Part shown: in pieces, positions 6,277-6,984 of the stretch
Layout of the letters: each line of letters starts with the position of its first letter
Numbering within the stretch: the first letter of the stretch is position 1
From: Leucobacter sp.
GTDB lineage: Bacteria > Actinomycetota > Actinomycetes > Actinomycetales > Microbacteriaceae
Reading direction: 5' to 3'
Assembly: GCA_012510755.1 (NCBI GenBank)
Contig: JAAZHL010000381.1
Location: 1-6,984 of the forward strand
Length of the DNA: 6,984 nt
Notes under the pieces: generated by a model
What the model was told of the DNA's origin: nothing
Seen by the model: only the letters and a program-made list of their open reading frames with translations
The model's database searches: none
Position numbers and translations under genes: made by a program

Positions 6277-6391
6277 GGGTTAGGTTTCTGGGCCGCCTGC
6301 AATTCTAGTGCGTCTCGACTCAGTGCGGGCTTCAAGAGCCTGTATTGGTCTTCTCTCGACCCACTCGACTGTTCGCAACGTCCCAAGGAAC
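6270..6391 (-). promoter_or_regulatory. Long-range inverted repeat pairing with the eno Shine-Dalgarno
   Basis: GTTCCTTGGG (6391-6382) can pair with CCCAAGGAGC (6279-6270): 10 bp, one of them a G-U wobble, enclosing about 100 nt. The second arm contains the whole eno AAGGAG. If the transcript starts upstream of 6391, this helix would hide the ribosome binding site. Function is inferred; no known riboswitch class was recognised. Confidence 0.3.
6302..6307 (-). promoter_or_regulatory. Candidate -10 box of eno
   Basis: TAGAAT on the minus strand matches TATAAT at five of six positions and would start transcription near 6295, about 28 nt before the start codon. The nearest -35-like box, TTGAAG (6335-6330), is 22 nt away, too far for a standard promoter. 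An upstream start is equally possible, given the AT-rich stretch at 6421-6480. Confidence 0.3.
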
Positions 6392-6490
6392 TACACCTGG
6401 CCCGCACACGGCAACCGATCAGCGTTAAAAGGGTCAAAAATCACGAATTCGAGGTTGTTTTCGGCAGATTTGTCTTTTTGCGCAGATTAC

Positions 6491-6510
6491 GAGTGGCTCC
6501 GCGACCACTC
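6491..6510 (-). terminator. Hairpin just past hisS stop, possible terminator
   Basis: GAGTGG (6510-6505 on the minus strand) pairs with CCACTC (6496-6491) around an 8-nt loop, 3 nt after the hisS stop codon. There is no U-run directly after it, so it is only a weak candidate. The rest of the 246-nt hisS-eno gap holds an AT-rich stretch (6421-6480) but no gene I can support. Confidence 0.35.
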
Positions 6511-6513
6511 AAA

Positions 6514-6984
6514 CTAACCGAGCGGGCGCAGCTCAAGCGCTGCCGCGTCGCGCACGCCCGAAGACACGTTCGCGAACCGGGTGAACCCCTCACCCGCGAC
6601 CCGGTCAAGCAGCGCCCGCATGTTCTTCTGGCGCTTCTCGAGCCGTACGCGGTGGCCGCGGGCGATCAGCTCGCGTTTCAGTGACACCAGATCAGCAGTG
6701 GCCACATCTTTGTCGAAAATAAGCGCAACAGCCTCTGGGCCTTCACTCTCAGGCACATCAATCAGATCAACGACCCGTTCGAAACCGATCGAGAAGCCCA
6801 CGGCCGGCACATCTTGCCCCAAGAAACGCCCGACCATTCCGTCATAGCGACCGCCGCCACCCACCGAGCTGCCCGAGCCCGGGTGAGCGATCTCGAAGAT
6901 CGTGCCCGTGTAATAGCCCATGCCACGCACGAGCGTCGGGTCAAACCGAATCGTTACGCCCTCAGGCAGAGCCCCTGCAAGAGC
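6514..6984 (-). CDS. hisS: Histidyl-tRNA synthetase, C-terminal part (cut by window edge)
   Basis: The 156 visible residues are the 3' end of histidine-tRNA ligase, the class II enzyme that charges tRNA-His in the cytoplasm. The frame is open from the window edge, so the N-terminal class II motif 1 and most of the catalytic core are missing. RFDPTLVRGMGYYTG near the start corresponds to the histidine-specific HisA region (RGLDYY in E. coli, whose Arg is catalytic). GGGGRYDGM matches the HisB motif, and VPAVGFSIGFERV matches class II motif 3 with its ATP-binding Arg. The last ~90 residues (VALIFDKDVATADLVSLKRE onward) are the alpha/beta anticodon-binding domain, ending in TAG at 6514. The Asp of RGLDYY is replaced by Gly (RGMGYY); I believe this is a lineage variant but cannot verify it. 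It lies upstream of eno on the same strand with a 246-nt gap, so it is probably a separate transcription unit. Confidence 0.93.
   Translation of the reverse strand, partial: ALAGALPEGVTIRFDPTLVRGMGYYTGTIFEIAHPGSGSSVGGGGRYDGMVGRFLGQDVPAVGFSIGFERVVDLIDVPESEGPEAVALIFDKDVATADLVSLKRELIARGHRVRLEKRQKNMRALLDRVAGEGFTRFANVSSGVRDAAALELRPLG

Noticed and set aside
6514..6984. Truncated hisS as a pseudogene
   Set aside because: The frame is open to the window edge with intact motifs; the truncation is only the window boundary.

Overview
The window looks like an actinobacterial chromosome, most plausibly a member of the Microbacteriaceae (Leucobacter-like). This is inferred from the high GC content, the strong G/C preference at third codon positions, and the gene order enolase - FtsB-like septum initiator - DUF501 protein, which matches eno-Rv1023/Rv1024/Rv1025 of Mycobacterium tuberculosis. 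No mobile element, CRISPR array or prophage gene is visible.

Layout. Positions 1-183 hold no gene I can support, only two hairpins downstream of a minus-strand tRNA-Gln(CUG) at 184-258. A very strong hairpin terminator (314-355) follows a minus-strand type II NADH dehydrogenase (376-1719). A short divergent promoter region (about 1720-1869) separates it from a plus-strand secreted/membrane DUF2207 protein (1870-3813), which appears to be translated without a Shine-Dalgarno sequence. DUF2207 converges on a minus-strand run that reads, from right to left: hisS (3' part only, cut by the window edge), an enolase reading frame, ftsB and DUF501.

The most notable feature is the enolase. Its frame is continuous from 6267 to 4984 with no insertion or deletion and would give 427 residues, the normal length. 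Two in-frame nonsense codons, TAG (codon 278) and TAA (codon 282), lie where a conserved Tyr and Ser are expected just before the metal-binding Glu of the SIEDP motif. The catalytic-loop Ser of SGASTG is also Ala. All other active-site residues I could check are intact. The copy is therefore a very recent pseudogene, a sequence-error artefact, or, much less likely, something recoded. A 10-bp complement to the eno Shine-Dalgarno lies about 100 nt upstream of it and could sequester it.

Functionally the window is housekeeping: respiration (ndh), glycolysis (eno), translation (hisS, tRNA-Gln), cell division (ftsB), and two conserved proteins of unknown function. I found no convincing new biological system. 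The enolase lesion and the control region in front of it deserve the second look.
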